Shown: positions 1 to 10,069 of the stretch, piece by piece | Layout of the letters: each line of letters opens with the position of its first letter | How positions within the stretch are numbered: position 1 is the first letter of the stretch | DNA from: Archegozetes longisetosus | Lineage: Eukaryota > Arthropoda > Arachnida > Sarcoptiformes > Trhypochthoniidae | NCBI GenBank assembly: GCA_018873245.2 | Contig: JAEMBT020000004.1 | Span: 372,001 to 436,000, forward strand | DNA length: 64,000 nucleotides | Direction of reading: 5' to 3' | Notes under the pieces: generated by a model | The model's input: only the letters and a program-made list of their open reading frames with translations | Database searches by the model: none | Told to the model about the DNA's origin: nothing | Position numbers and translations under genes: made by a program

Positions 1-38
1 TTCTCAAAATAAGGTAAGATTGGAGTATGAGTTATAGG

Positions 39-474
39 TAGGGTGATCAAGTCAAAAACTTAAATGCGAGACAAAAAAATGTTGACCCCTTTATAAAGTA
101 TTTCTTAATAGTTTTAATTTTAAAACAAATTTACAATCTTTATTCATTATTCAAAAACTTGTACGTCTGAAATTTTGCTGCATATAATAGTTCGTTTTTT
201 TCTTTTAATGAAATCATAAAATTCGGAACATGTAATTGAAAAAATGAAATCGTATGCATATTTCTGCTTTTACTAAACTAACATTCATTCGATTACGTTC
301 ATCAGGCCAAACATTTTGGCAGTAAGAAACGTATTGACAACAAAATTGCATTCTTTGCATTAAACAAAAACCTATAATGGAAATCTTTTAAGTTAAATCT
401 TAAAAAGTATAATATTTATGTCCCTCATAAGATGCGGGACGATCCCACACAATACAGGACACTTGGTCACCCTA
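39..474. mobile_element. Short hAT-type non-autonomous element (MITE)
   Basis: The ends are inverted copies of tagggtgatcaagt (39-52) and acttggtcaccCta (461-474), with one mismatch in 14. The 8 bases outside each end (31-38 gttatagg; 475-482 aatatagg) agree at six positions, as expected of an aged hAT 8-bp target duplication. There is no coding sequence inside. Assignment to hAT rests on the duplication length and terminus only. Confidence 0.6.
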
Positions 475-482
475 AATATAGG

Positions 483-1092
483 ACAAAATGTACCTGAAAT
501 CTGAAGTATACGTTAATCGTTTATTAGACAACTGAAACTTATTCGTGACATTGCTTTCTCCATCTCTCGGATTAGTCACAACAAAGTCATAGAGTAGAAA
601 TTGAGCTTAATTTTACTGAATAAAGTTGCTAAATCATTGATATTCATTAAAATCACCAGTTTTCATGCCTCACAACTTGACGAACGGCTTTATGGCCAGA
701 GTTTCGGTCGGAGATCGACTATTACAGTACGGGTAGGGCACAGGGAAGATATAGAATAGGTCAGGTAGTCTCAGGGTCACTTAAATAGCGCTGCTGGGCA
801 TTCCCGAGTGGTCACTGCAGTACCAGGATTAAACTCTCGGCCCAGACTGGAGGAAAAAGTTGCTTCTTGAAACACAAATGTTCCAGAATAAAGTTTATGA
901 TGCTTCTGGAGAGCTCTTTGTAGATGATAATTAAAAATGTTTGAATATGCATTATGCAAAGTATGATCTAGAATACTTTAAACTTTTAAACTTAAAGGCT
1001 TCACCTAGTTTGTCCAAAGCTGTGACGAAATCCACAAAAGTGTTTACGACAATTGTGTAATGATTTCAAAAATTTAGCATCAGCCTTACAAG
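483..1092. other. Intergenic; possible SINE remnant
   Basis: No gene is visible. Around 690-860 the GC content rises, and the minus strand carries a tRNA B-box-like string (gagtttaatcc, about 825-840), so a decayed tRNA-derived SINE on the minus strand is possible. No end repeats were found to prove it. Confidence 0.3.
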
Positions 1093-1995
1093 CAATGATG
1101 AGCAGTGCTCGAGCATTCAGTGCTCGGTAGAGAACACGAGCACTGAGCACTTCAATTTTGCCGAGCATGAGCGCGTGCTCGAGCACCTTACCCTCGAGCA
1201 CCGAGCACGAGCACCGAGCACTTAGTCCTAACGTCAAAACTAATAAAAACGATGTTAAACCAAATCTTTATTTTAACAATATAAATATTTCAATTTAAAA
1301 AGCAATGAATTATTCAGATTTTAAGAATTTAGACATAGAGTTTCCTCACATTATAGCTTGAATTGAGTCTTTCGATAGTCTATTTCGCATTTTAGTGGTT
1401 ATATCTCCAGCCTTAGAGAATATCTGCTCACTCGGAACACTAGTCGCAGGAATATTCAAAATATCGAATGCCATTCTGAACAAATGAGGAAAAGAAGACT
1501 TATGAGAAGGCCACCAATAAATCAAATCAATATCAGAGTCTTCTGGTGCAAATTCAAAATAACGCTCAACTTCTTCGTCATCACTTATTTTTCTCTTTTT
1601 ATAAATCGAGTGCAAAAGTGTTGTTTTGCCTTCGATATAACTATCATCAGAGGTAGAGAGCGATTGATTACAATAATTAATTTTGTAGAATTGTAAGAAA
1701 TTTTCTTTGAGTTTCACGAACTCTTCTGGTTTTTGTGATTCTTTAAAATAATTAATATTGAGCCTCGGGTCCAATATTACTGCAAAGTATGATAAGTCGT
1801 TTTAAGCTTAGTTTCGTATGATTTCAGTTTATTTTCCATTAATTTCGCTGTATTTTTAATTAAAAGCTTATTATTATCTTTTTTCTGCAAATGTTGTAGT
1901 AAATTATCGAATAAAGAAACTACAACACACAAACTTGGGTAACTTTGCTGAGATACCATAAATTTTGCCTCATAGAAAGGCTTCAATAACTCTAA

Positions 1996-2381
1996 AGGTA
2001 CATTTACACGAGGCGATATTTATCGCACATCGCCTGCAATTTTTATTTCAATCAGTTGCATTGAGGATTAGTCGCCGCAATTTTCTATTTAGACGATACA
2101 ATTGATTGAATGAAATTTTGCTCTACAATAACGGATCACTTTAAAGCATTGAACGCTGACTCAGTGAGTGCTCTGACAACAAAATTAAACGTAATTTTAA
2201 CATCCAATCATATACGAAATTGCTGCAATTTTGTTGCAAAAGTAGAAACAGTAGCAACGCCCACGCGATGTGTTTCATGCGATGTCCATCGCTTCAATTT
2301 TCCATTTACACGATGCAATAAATTGCAGCGACGAATATCGCATGCAATGTGCGGTGGATATCGCCTCGTGTAAATGCACCT
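1996..2381. mobile_element. PIF/Harbinger-type MITE inside hAT copy 1
   Basis: The ends are near-perfect inverted repeats: aggtacatttacacgaggc at 1996 and its complement ending at 2381, running on into gatat. The 3-bp duplication TAA (1993-1995 and 2382-2384) fits the TWA target of PIF/Harbinger. Excising the element plus one TAA restores the hAT reading frame, which confirms both borders. The open frame at 2110-2373 within it is not conserved-looking and is read as non-coding. Confidence 0.85.
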
Positions 2382-3369
2382 TAATATTGAGTTCAAATCA
2401 TTCCATTCTGTGTCAGAAATTTTGTTTTGATTAAAACACATTTCTCTTCATAAATCAGTGATTTTAAAACTCTTTTTAATTTCAATGCCCTCTCAATCAT
2501 TATATAAATCGAATTCCAGCGTACGTTAGTATCTCTCTTGAATTTTTAGTACTTTTGTTTCAATGCAATTGATGTTTCTTCCAATAGTTGTTTCTGTTTA
2601 GAAGAGGTTTTCATAGCCGAACACAAATTTCTCAAGTTTACTAAAGTACTTCCAATATTTTTAATACCTTCTTGAATACTAAGATTTAAGACATGTCCAA
2701 AACAGGATAAGTGGAAAGCTTCTCTTTCAATATATAATTCTTGTTTTAGATAATCTTTGAATAAAGATATGTCTAAAACATTTGTCGCGTTGTCTGTTGT
2801 CAATCATATGTTATTAATTATACCAAAGTTTTCTAAGACACACTGTACTGTATATTTAATCTGCTCAGCATCGTGAGGATGGGGTATTAGATCAAATTCC
2901 AATAAAACATGACATAAATTTTCATTTCTGAAAAAGTGAGCTGCAATTGCAATATATGGATCATTCGAAAGAGAGGTCCAAATATCTGTCGTGATCGCTA
3001 TGCTGCAATTTATTTCTTTGAATATTTCAATTAACTTCGTTTTACAGTTAGTGTATAACTGAATAATATCTCTTTTGATTGTGAATTGAGAAGGTATTTC
3101 GATATTAGAAGATAAAGATCTAACCATTTGCACAAATTCTGGTTCATCTACAATACTGAAAGCATGATTACCACTGATTATAAATTCAGATAAACATTGC
3201 CGAAAAGTTTTTGGCTCTTTTGGAGCACTAGATTTGAAAAAAGAAGTCATTTTCATCTACTTTGAAGACATTGAATGTTGATTAGTGTAATGTCTTTTCA
3301 AAACAGTCTTTGAAGTTTTGTGTGAGTACTTCTGCGAACAATATTTGCATTTAAACAAATTTTGGTTAA

Positions 3370-4937
3370 CCGGGAAGTTTTGTGGCACTCGACCATAAAA
3401 ATCGGGTGATGGTGCCATTTGATAGTACTTTATGAGACGAGTCCAAAAAGGTCACTACCATGAGGCTCCGCCCACCCGATATCGAACCACGCCCATTTTT
3501 TTATTTAAACCACTCCCACTGACTCCACCCCCACAATATGGGTCTCTTGTACCCAAGTCTGTTGGCGTAGTGGTCAAAACACTGACAGAGCAACCCTTGG
3601 GGAGCGGGTTCGAATCCCACTGTGGCGTACTGCTTCCTTCTACCCAGGTAACACTGGGCCGGGAGGGAAGAGAAGGCTCAGGGGGATCTTCGACGACCGC
3701 GGTCCCAAACCGAGGGACGTAACTCGGTAGAGTCTGGTCTCTGAGACCACCAGACGACAGACTCGGAGGACTCAGGTGTGTCCTCTTAAAACTGTGACAC
3801 TATCCTCGCTGCGATACCACTGAGTAAAAGCGGCGACCCCTGGCCTTAGTTGTGGGCTGTGCAGGGGGAAACAACAACAGGAATATACAGTATGTGACAA
3901 TATGGGTCTCAAAGGAAAGGTCTCAGTGAATAGAGTCCATTGGTAAATATCGCGTGATTATACGATGCATACTTCCTGAGAAATTGACTAAAAACACTCC
4001 TATATTCTACGACCATATTTCAATACATCGAGAATTGACATTGTTGACCAAGATAAAAAGAAGTTTTCCGTACTTCCATAGAGAATCGGTCCATCAACTA
4101 ATTTTGATCAAATTTGGTGTGAACCTTGAGGGTCACTAGTTAAGCAAAATGGCTGAAGAAATTTCAAAAAAAGTGCGACGGGAAGCTGACAAAACCGAAA
4201 AATGTAAAAATTTTAAACGCTTATAACTTAAAAACGCGCAAACATAATTTAATGAAACTTTGCATATTAAGAGATGGCAATCAAGAGTATTTAACGATAG
4301 AGTGAAATTCTCAATTAACCCAATGAGAGAATAATTGAAAAATTCGAAAACTTCAAATACTTATTCCAAAATGTTGCCACAAGGGCTCCGACCCGATCTC
4401 TTATTCTAACTATCTAGTATATAATTCCTAAAAGATTGGGTCGGAATTCTCTTTGCAATACATCGAAAATTGACATTGTTAACTTCGAGATGATTTATGT
4501 TATAATTGTTCTAACATTTGTATATACATAGGTTGACAAAATGTTTTGTTAGATCATTCGGACATTGTTTACATACAAAAAAGTCAGATTAAACATTACC
4601 AAACTAGTGGCGTGTCTCAGATTTGGTCAACAATGTCAATTCTCGATGTATTGCAATATGGTCGTAGAATATAGGAGCGTTTTTAGTCGATTTCTCAGGA
4701 AGTATGCATCGTATAATCACGCGATCTTTACCAATGGACTCTACTCACTGAGACCTTTCCTTTGAGACCCATATTGTGGGGTGGAGTCAATGGGAGTGGC
4801 TTAAATAAAAATGGGCGTGGTTCGATATCGGGTGGGCGGAGCCTCATGGTAGTGACCTTTTTGGACTCGTCTCATAAAGTACTATCAAATGGCACCATCA
4901 CCCGATTTTTATGGTCGAGTGCCACAAAACTTCCCGG
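3370..4937. mobile_element. TTAA-target palindromic DNA element with ~330-bp arms
   Basis: TTAA flanks both sides (3366-3369, 4938-4941). The terminal inverted repeats begin ccgggaagttttgtggcac, and the arms extend about 330 bp with roughly 97% identity once the SINE in the left arm (3547-3896) is excluded. The loop (about 4060-4620) has no transposase. The TTAA target suggests piggyBac- or Kolobok-type mobilisation; the termini do not identify which. It interrupts the BED-finger region of hAT copy 1. Confidence 0.85.
3547..3896 (+). mobile_element. tRNA-derived SINE (family 1)
   Basis: A 14-bp target duplication (acaatatgggtctc, 3533-3546 and 3897-3910) brackets a 350-bp GC-rich body. It has a pol III A box (tggcgtagtgg, 3563) and B box (ggttcgaatcc, 3608), as in a tRNA head, then an unrelated tail. 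The inverted arm on the other side of the host palindrome lacks it, so the empty site is visible at about 4760-4775. It belongs to a LINE-mobilised class; no partner LINE is seen in this window. Confidence 0.88.
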
Positions 4938-6426
4938 TTAACCCAAATTTTCATTAATATCATTAATGAAAAAATCACTTGTTTTCCATTTGTCTTCCTT
5001 TGCCACTTCTGTATCACTAATTATAACAATGTCTATGTCATCACTTCTTTCACTTCGAGAACTCATTTTTAAAGTTTAATAATTAAACTAGTTTCAGACT
5101 CAAAAAGTCATCAAACATCAAATGAATTGTAGGCCCATATCATTGAAATAAATAAGAAAAGAGTTAAAGTTCCCTGTCGAGTCGAAGCCAGACTTTTTGG
5201 CTGGCTTTATATGCACTAAGGATTAATGAATTTTATCTCACCTATGTTAAGACTTGACAAAAGTTATATCGAATCGAATTCTAAAATAAAGTGCATTTTA
5301 ACAAAAACAAGCTTTGAAAAACACTAATGTTTTCTTAGAATAAGACAACATTCAAATCATTACATTTTCTTTAATACAAGTGTTATACAGTTCTGTAAAA
5401 TCTGTTGCAGTAGAAAAATTTGATTTCCCAGATTTACAAAATGCAAATGATTATATAAAATTCAAGAAAAATAAATTCGATGAGAGAACTTTGGCTCAAA
5501 TATATAATAATTCCACAAAATATTAGTTTTTATAATACTTTAATTTTTTATGATTCAGAAACTTCTGTCTCTAAAGTAGATAAAGAGCTCGAGAAATAAC
5601 ATCTGATGAGAGTCATTATATTTGCAACTATAAAGTAAAATGTACTCATTTGTATCCATATAAGAAAAATCATATCCTTTGTACAGAAAACTGTTCCTAT
5701 GACTCACCTGAATGTAAAAATAAATAATTTTATTGAATAAAACTATGAGAACTGCTATTCTAACAAATTGGTATAGTAATACATGTACTATAGAGTATGA
5801 GAAAGTTTTAAAGATTTTAATCAGACTTTCTGTCATTTGCTTATAAACCTCTACCCCCGGAGATTTACAATCAGTATTAAAGGGTTCAATATTTACTGTG
5901 GCGTCTGACGATCTTTGAGTCTAAAACTAAAGTTAGAATTTAGTATAAATATCAAATCTAAACAAATTTTGATTTAATTTTAAAGTTAACGTTCAATAAT
6001 TATTTTCATCCTTTTATAAATGGTTCGCTTATTTTATTGCAAAATGGCATCAATTTTTATCGTTAAGCATATACTTAAGCGGCATTTGATCTTACTTTTG
6101 ACGTTTTGAATGTATTTTGCATTACATATGTTTAGAATGAAAGCTTTTAATAGACATAAAGTTTGGACAAAGTTTGCTCAGTTGGTACTCGAGCACCTTC
6201 AAAATACGAGCACCGAACACTTCGGTTTTGCCGAGCACGAGCGCGAGCACTGAGCATAAAATTTTGTCTGGGTACGAGCATGAGCACCGAGTACGGACAC
6301 CGAGCACGCTCATCATTGCAAGCTAGTAGAAAGTATGGTATCAATAAATAATTTGATAACTTTCGCTTGAAAAAATATTAAAATCTCATTACATTTTATT
6401 GAATTTTTGATTGAAGTACATATTAG

Positions 6427-6955
6427 GCTCATAGGCCAAGCGCGAGGTCCCAGAGATACAACTAAGGTATCTTTGGAACCCCCCGTCGAGTACTATAAGT
6501 AGGCGTGGTCAAATTTAGCACTCTAGCTTTTTCAAAAAAAAGTGTCCATTTTTCTCATCACTTTTCATCAAAAATTTAACTGAATTTTGTTTCCCCGATA
6601 GGTACTTAGCCCCTATGCTCCGTCAAGGACATCAATCATATAGGGGTTGAGCCTTTTTACTTTAAGTCCTTGCCTATGCAAGGCTCATTTGCGCTAACTA
6701 CATTGCAGTTCTCCATAAGTAAAAGTCCCTTTAAGGGTCCAACCCTTTTATGATCGTTGCTCTGACAAAGTTTAAGGTGAAGTACCCATTGGGAAAACAA
6801 AATTCGGTTAAATTTTTGGCCAAGAATAATCAAAATGGGCATTTTTTGAAAAAGTAGGAGGGATAGTTTTACCACGCCTACATGTAGTACTCGATGAGGG
6901 AGTATCTACCGATACCTTAATTGTATCTCTAGGACCTCGCATTCGATCTATGGGC
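6427..6955. mobile_element. Palindromic MITE, TTAA-like target
   Basis: Inverted arms contain gcgaggtccc/agagatacaa, aaggtatc and gtcgagtact...gtaggcgtggt on the left (6427-6510), and their complements on the right (6868-6955). The flanks are TTAG (6423) and TTAA (6956), consistent with a TTAA target with one change. It is about 530 bp. The arms are clearly diverged (many mismatches), so it is older than the 3370-4937 element. No coding sequence is supported. Confidence 0.7.
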
Positions 6956-7140
6956 TTAAAGTGCACTTCAACTATGGGATACGTAAGGATAAGCTGAAAA
7001 TTATTTGGGACCATACGTTAAGTGAGTTCAAAAATGCAATGTTGAAAATATTGCAGGTTAATGATATTTTCAAAGCTAAAACTTTAGAATTTTGCTAGTT
7101 TACTGCATCATAGTGGTGGTTATGGAAATCTAAATCAACC

Positions 7141-7770
7141 AATCTAATATGTTCGCAAAAAATTATTAATTTCTTCAAATTATACGCAAGTAGATGATGA
7201 CATCGTAGGTACTGCTAATATAATCGTCGACTCATCAAAATCTATTTTTTCATCTTTTCAATCGAATCACATTTTCAATACAGACCAATCTGGATTCAGT
7301 TATGAGCTTCATTCGACAAGAACGCCAGGTTCTGTAGGCGAAACGCCGGTAGAATCTAAAGTTGAATCTGTTCACGCAACTACTCATTCATATACTATTC
7401 AGCCTACAATTACATAAGAAAGTAAACTATCGTCTCTATTATTTATTTGTCTCCGAGAAGGTGACAGAAACTTTGGACCACATGTTACACAAAACTTATT
7501 TCGATCTCCGAACGTAGTTGTTAATTGTTCATCTTCCTGGAAATACCGAAGGATATCATGAAGATTTGACGCAGAGATGCTCTGATTACATCGGTTGAAG
7601 AAAAATACTTGCTATATATGTATACATGGTCTGGCCATTCTGATCAACGGATGTTGCAACAATTATTTCCTAGTGTTGCATCTTGTGTAGTTCTTAAAAT
7701 TTGTCTCAAAATAACTTCACTTATACAACCATTGGAAGTATATTTCTTTTGTCAGCGAAAGAGACTTACC
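7141..7770 (+). pseudogene. pogo-like DDE transposase relic
   Basis: Translation in scattered frames gives the core of a DDE_1 (pogo/CENP-B-like) transposase: IFNTDQSGF with the first catalytic Asp (about 7270), ELHSTRTPGS, ATTHSYTIQP (about 7380-7415), then WSGHSD with the second Asp (about 7630) and LIQPLEVYFFCQ (about 7720-7755). Stops and shifts separate these blocks. The N-terminal DNA-binding part and the ends of the element were not found. It is a decayed plain DNA transposon. Confidence 0.72.
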
Positions 7771-8099
7771 AAAATAAACACATAATAGTCACGCTTGAAC
7801 AATTAAGTATTGATGTAAAAGGTCGTAACAACATTACTAAGTTACATTCTTTGATTCATAATTAGAGCATTGATATCAAGTTATTCAACTTTTCATTCCG
7901 ATACCGGAGAATATTCTGAGAGTCGGGGGCAAATGATATGTACCTTTAAGACAATTTTAGCAAAATTTTATTTCAACTTTAAATAACTTTTTGCTAACTT
8001 TTACGATTTGGCATAGAATTTACGTAATTTATGATTCGTAAATCGCAGTCAATGACTCGCTAATGATTCTATAGCCAAATAGCATAAAATATGACAAAG

Positions 8100-8928
8100 T
8101 ATCGGCCTTAATCACTAACGCGGCAAATAATATGAAATGTGTTGGCCGTATATTTTGTGAAATATTACAAAAAATGGCTCACATTACCTGTTTGGCCCAT
8201 TCCTTACATAGTGTGTGCGAGTTTTTGGTAATTGAGTTTTCTAAAGTAAATCGATTAATAAGTTGTGGGAAAGTCTTCAAAAAATCTCCAAATCGTTTGG
8301 CAAAGTTCCGGGGCATGTGCTTTAAAATTCTGTTACCTCCAGAACCCGTTATCACTCGCTGAGGTTTATGGCTTATGACTATTGAGTACTACACGAATTG
8401 TTTTGATACATTTTCAGAAGTTATTCAACATTTTGATAACGAAGAATCTGTATTCGTAGAGGAATTGTAATAGTTGGTCAACAATTTTAACCTCAAAAAC
8501 GATTTGACATTCATTTATGCGAGCTTTGATTGTCTGAGAAAAGCGATCAATAATTTAGAGTCAAGTGATTCAACCCTGTGTTCAGGCGTTGATATAGTTT
8601 AATCAATTTATGGGTGATTAAGTATCTCTTCTGATGACATTTCAAAAGCAGTTTTTAATAAATTAAATCAAGTTTTGGATAAAAATATTGGTTTCAAACG
8701 AATTAAACTCATTTACGATATATTGAAAGGCAATAATAATATCGAGTTAGATATCGAATTGAATCCACAAGAATTTACGCTCTTAAAGACCTGTCCAGTC
8801 CACTTACTAATTGTGATAAGGAACGCAGTATTTCTAATTATAAACAAATATTATCCGACAGAAGAATGAGCTTTGAAGACGAAAGCCTTAAAAAGTATTT
8901 TGGGATACAATTTAGTGCAAAAAATTGA
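8100..8928 (+). pseudogene. hAT-type transposase relic, C-terminal part
   Basis: One frame reads TNAANNMKC, then HITCLAHSLHSVCEF, KLI-type helix, PNRLAKFRGM and LPPEPVITR*GLWL, where the stop replaces the usual Trp of TRWGTW. After a frameshift near 8800 come LTNCDKERS and YKQILSDRRMSF, matching the conserved VERSFSxYKxxLSDxR block of the hAT C-terminal domain. Further stops lie at about 8468 and 8600. The same C-terminal block occurs in the MITE at 21599-22199, so that MITE may come from this family. The N-terminal half is missing or unrecognisable. Confidence 0.72.
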
Positions 8929-10069
8929 TGTTTTGACTCATTTAAATGCATTTTAAAACTTTTTAATGAACAACCTTTTCTTAACTTTTTGGCAATTTTT
9001 TATTGACTTTTTAGTGACTTTCAAAGGGTCTATACTCACCTTTATTTCAATGCTCTATTCATAATCAATTTTCATCGCCCCAATTTAGTAAAACGATTCA
9101 ATATTCATTCTATAAGTCAGGGTATTCGCCTGAAATCCTGAAAAATTTTGAAACATCAATAAAGTTTGTTTCAATTTAAACGAACAAGCTTGCTATCAAG
9201 ATTGTTCACAATACTCAGAGGGTATATTCATAAACTGTAGCTGGTGTACAAACCCTCTTTGCTTTACACACTTATGTTGTACTTTTGAGGGCTAAATTAT
9301 AACTTTCGCAAAAATGAATATGATATTCGTGATGAGCGACTTCGAATTAGCCTTTAGACTTTTTTCCGTAGAAATCTGAGATTAACATTTCTCTACCTTT
9401 GCTTGTGAGTGATATTTCAGTCTGTATGCAGCAATAATAGAAATAGTTTCAAGTACTCAATGCATTCAGCATATTTTTGTCAGTATTTTATTGCAATGAA
9501 ACGATAACAAAAGGTTTACTATTAACACTGAACTAGAACTAGTTGTCTGAACATTTAAAAAAATACTTCTTATCATAGAACCGTTGCGACACATTTGTGA
9601 CACTTGTGCCACAGTCTGATAATTGGCACAAATTTTATTGCCTTAATTAGAGATAGGCTTTACTGCTGTGTTGTATCTGTATTGCTGCGAATCTGTCTCG
9701 CGATTGGTTTCGCAGTAATACTTTATTACTAATAATTGTTAGTTGAGCGTCAGTTTGTAAAACAACCCGTCTGAGGCTTGCAAATTATTGAATTGAAACT
9801 TAACGAAACTAAAACTAAATTCAAATGTAGATTTGCGAAAATACAGCAGTGAAGCTGAGAACAGTTAAAAGTGCAATAGAAGATATGCTTCTCTTGGAAA
9901 CACTGTCATGTCAAAAATTCTACTATTTTTATGTTGATTCATCAGATTATTATGTGAGAATCTTAAAACACCTTCATTTAAACATTAATTTAGCCACCGA
10001 AATGAGGACATGAAAAGTCTTATGAGCTAGAAAATTTGTCTGTTACAACTATTCAAATACTTGTAAATA
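8929..10069. other. Upstream region of the SLC1 gene
   Basis: This is AT-rich non-coding sequence. It should contain the promoter and 5' leader of the gene that starts at 10070. No TATA box or recognisable repeat stands out. Confidence 0.4.

Larger units (their letters stand above)
1346..5066 (-). pseudogene. hAT transposase with BED zinc finger (copy 1), inactivated
   Basis: Reading on the minus strand, ATG at 5066 opens an acidic N-terminus, interrupted by the TTAA element at 4941-3366. A BED finger follows (CKYCSQKY ... LKRHYTNQH, about 3360-3270), then a TAG and the main body (TTDIWTSLSND; SCFGHVLNL; RWNSIY with the RW motif). The C-terminal dimerisation domain ends in VPSEQIFSKAG at 1346-1790. 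Visible damage: TAG near 3254, TGA at about 2804 just before TTDNATN, a stop near 2546, the MITE at 1996-2381, and a +1 shift at about 1777-1790 before LDPRLN. Removing the MITE with one TAA copy restores frame (LNSILELLKPFYEA), so the gene was intact when the MITE landed. Family: hAT, ZBED-like. Confidence 0.85.
1093..6318 (-). mobile_element. BED-finger hAT transposon, copy 1, with nested insertions
   Basis: The terminal inverted repeats are caatgatgagc (1093) and gctcatcattg (ending 6318). Inside both ends lie clusters of the motif GAGCAC/CGAGCAC (1100-1215 and 6185-6312), typical of hAT subterminal transposase-binding repeats. The transposase gene is on the minus strand. The element is 5.2 kb, but a Harbinger-type MITE (1996-2381) and a TTAA-target palindrome (3370-4937) have inserted; without them it is about 3.27 kb, a normal hAT size. 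No clean 8-bp target duplication remains: the flanks share only caag. About 5070-6180 is transposase 5' leader, AT-rich, with no gene seen. Confidence 0.85.

Noticed and set aside
2110-2373. 87-codon + strand frame inside the Harbinger-type MITE
   Set aside because: It spans the inverted repeat and shows no transposase motif.
3555-3625. tRNA-like sequence with A and B boxes
   Set aside because: It is the head of a SINE with its own target duplication; it does not fold into a full tRNA, so no tRNA gene is called.
6122-6351. Overlapping frames on both strands around 6122-6351
   Set aside because: They arise from the GAGCAC subterminal repeats of the hAT end and are not protein-like.
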